Source: Clostridia bacterium
GTDB lineage: Bacteria; Bacillota; Clostridia; Oscillospirales; Acutalibacteraceae
Direction of reading: 5' to 3'
Length of the DNA stretch: 64,000 nt
Assembly (NCBI GenBank): GCA_017516745.1
Contig: JAFXBF010000016.1
Span: forward strand, 1-64,000
Shown: positions 62,535-64,000 of the stretch, one piece after another
Numbering within the stretch: position 1 is the first letter of the stretch
How the letters are laid out: the number at the start of each line of letters is the position of its first letter
The notes under the pieces: generated by a model
Database searches by the model: none
The model's input: only the letters and a program-made list of their open reading frames with translations
Told to the model about the DNA's origin: nothing
Made by a program: the position numbers and the translations under genes

Positions 62535-64000
62535 ATGAATGAGGGCGTTATTGCCTCGCTTGCCGAAAAAGCAAAGCAAGGCGATATGCAGGCGTTTGAA
62601 CAGCTTTATACCGAGTTTTCACCGCTCATGTATTCAATACTGTTTGAAATTACGCACGATGCATACGAAGCGGAAAACCTAACGCAGGACTGTTTCGTTT
62701 CTGCTTTGCAAAGCATACACACACTAAAAGAGCCTGAAAAAGCAAAAAAGTGGCTCACGGCAATTGCCGCCAACCACGGTAGGGACTATTTAAGGAAGAA
62801 AAAGCCTGCTCTGCTCGGCGCAGAGCACGAATACATATTTGATATCAAAGAAGAAGAGGATGTCTCTCTTCTTCCCGAAGCGAGCACGGAGCTTGACGAG
62901 CGAAGCAAAGAGATAAGAGAAATAGTCAACTCCGTATCGGAGGATAAGCGGCTTTGCCTTGTGCTTTTTTATCAGCACGAAATGAGCATAGCCGAAATTT
63001 CCGAAGAGCTCGGCATTTCGGAAAGCGCTGTCAAGACCCGACTTTACAGAGCGAGAGAGGATATAAAGCAAGAGGTTGAAAAGCGGAACAAAAAGGGTAT
63101 GCCGCTGTTTGGTGTTGCTCCCTTGCCGCTTATACTCTTTGCTTTGCGCAAATCATCCGAAGCTGCAAGCGCTTCGTTTGCAGGCAGTGCGGCACAGACG
63201 GCAGCCTTTGCGGCTGTTACTGCAACGGCAAACACAGCGGCAGTTACTGCGGCGGCTTCAACCGCAACTGCTGCAACAGCCACGGGCACGGCAACCGCTT
63301 CGGCTGCAACAGCAACAACGGCAACAGCTGCTGCGACAGGTACGGCGGCAACCGCAGCCGCAACGGGCATATCCGTAAAGGTTATCGCAATAGCGGCGGC
63401 AGGTGCAGTAGCCGTCGGAGGCGGAGCAGTAGGCGCAAAGGTTGTGCACGACAGGCGTGCAGAAGAAACAACTACCGCAATAACCGAAGAATCAACCGAG
63501 CTTGCAAGCGAAAACATAGCCGTTGCCGCTACAGAGCTCGATAGCGAAACTCAAATAACGCTTGAGAATACAACGTTAACTGTTTCAACTTCAAACGGCA
63601 CAACTGTTCTGACGGTGACAACCGCCGGCAAAACAACGGCAGCGAACAGCACCACAAAAGCAGTCACCACAAGTCAGAAAACTACAACCACCACAACCAA
63701 GCCAACGACAACGGCTAAGCCTACGACTACAGCTAAGCCCACCACTACGGCAAAGCCGACTACGACTGCTGCTACAACAGCGGCAACTACAACGAAGCCT
63801 ACAACCACAACCCAGCCGACAACCGCTGCTCCGACCACCACAGCAACTTCACCGGCAACGGTTACGGTTAAGGTTTACAGTGCAGGATCAGGAAGCGAAT
63901 ATAAAACCTATAGTTTAACTTTTGATGCTGGTGTTACACTTACAGGTTCAGATATCGAAACACAGCTTATGAATCAGTACGGCATAGATACTATGGCAGA
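62535..64000 (+). CDS. ECF-type sigma factor fused to a membrane anchor and Thr-rich outer domain, copy 2 (partial)
   Basis: An open frame of at least 488 codons that runs off the window. The start has an AAAGGAA site. Order is the same as in the divergent copy: sigma 2 (AFEQLYTEFSPLMYSILFEI, AENLTQDCFVSAL), sigma 4 (EDKRLCLVLFYQHEMSIAEI, ISESAVKTRLYRAR), hydrophobic GVAPLPLILFALRKS, an Ala/Thr-rich stretch, a membrane helix (VIAIAAAGAVAVGGGAVGAKVV) ending with HDRRAEE, then a Thr/Lys/Pro-rich stalk with KPTTTA repeats and the start of a beta-domain. Sequence is clearly related to copy 1 but diverged. Confidence 0.88.
   Translation, partial: MNEGVIASLAEKAKQGDMQAFEQLYTEFSPLMYSILFEITHDAYEAENLTQDCFVSALQSIHTLKEPEKAKKWLTAIAANHGRDYLRKKKPALLGAEHEYIFDIKEEEDVSLLPEASTELDERSKEIREIVNSVSEDKRLCLVLFYQHEMSIAEISEELGISESAVKTRLYRAREDIKQEVEKRNKKGMPLFGVAPLPLILFALRKSSEAASASFAGSAAQTAAFAAVTATANTAAVTAAASTATAATATGTATASAATATTATAAATGTAATAAATGISVKVIAIAAAGAVAVGGGAVGAKVVHDRRAEETTTAITEESTELASENIAVAATELDSETQITLENTTLTVSTSNGTTVLTVTTAGKTTAANSTTKAVTTSQKTTTTTTKPTTTAKPTTTAKPTTTAKPTTTAATTAATTTKPTTTTQPTTAAPTTTATSPATVTVKVYSAGSGSEYKTYSLTFDAGVTLTGSDIETQLMNQYGIDTMA

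Noticed and set aside
63660..63840. Repetitive DNA that could look like a CRISPR or tandem satellite
   Set aside because: It encodes KPTTTA-type repeats in frame of the second sigma fusion; unit length is short and there are no spacers. No CRISPR or cas gene was seen anywhere.

Overview
The window looks like a chromosomal segment from an anaerobic, endospore-forming gut Clostridia (Oscillospiraceae/Ruminococcaceae-like). The evidence is the sporulation genes yqfC, yqfD and a ylbJ-type gene, a biotin-dependent Na+-pumping decarboxylase operon, Rnf-type membrane subunits, Firmicutes-type AAGGAGG ribosome binding sites and mid GC content. No species is assigned.

Layout. 0.1-5.5 kb: an ABC ATPase, a cyclophilin lipoprotein, and a reduced Rnf-like operon (rnfD, CAP-domain lipoprotein, rnfE, rnfA, small membrane protein). 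5.6-9.8 kb: a MecA-like adaptor and the oad decarboxylase operon (A, G, biotin carrier, B). 10-12.4 kb: a PC4/YdbC-like protein, an array of short hairpins, a membrane protein and a membrane-fused MerR regulator. 12.5-20.6 kb: translation and housekeeping genes (hemW, lepA, glnS, gltX) plus unknown membrane proteins. 20.8-26.6 kb: a lipid-scavenging operon (MFS carrier, two lipase-like paralogs, a GDPD). 26.8-32.7 kb: a two-component system, HtrA protease, NagD-type phosphatase, XRE regulator and zinc-ribbon membrane protein. 32.9-36.8 kb: sporulation genes and glycerate kinase. 36.8-37.5 kb: two tandem 5S rRNA genes and tRNA-Leu(CAG). 37.6-46.9 kb: an ene-reductase, a second GDPD, a ceramidase-like hydrolase, a double phosphoesterase, a GPH carrier and a low-molecular-weight phosphatase. 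About 47.0-52.8 kb: an AT-rich mobile element (integrase, excisionase, P4-type primase-helicase, iteron-like repeats). 53.0-64.0 kb: a surface-protein locus headed by a sigma factor fused to a membrane anchor and a Thr-rich outer domain, with a divergent second copy running off the window.

How the parts may work together. The two lipid clusters would deacylate envelope or host lipids, cleave the glycerophosphodiesters and import the products; this is inferred from families and operon layout. The RR-HK-HtrA set resembles envelope-stress modules. The tethered sigma factors lie directly upstream of, and co-directional with, several exported repeat proteins, so they may sense the envelope and control those surface proteins.

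The most unusual points are the paired sigma-TM-ectodomain fusions, an Rnf-like module that has lost redox subunits and most cluster ligands, a decarboxylase motif found inside a cyclophilin lipoprotein, the hairpin array at 10.4 kb, and a 37-codon gene whose ribosome binding site is paired in a leader hairpin.
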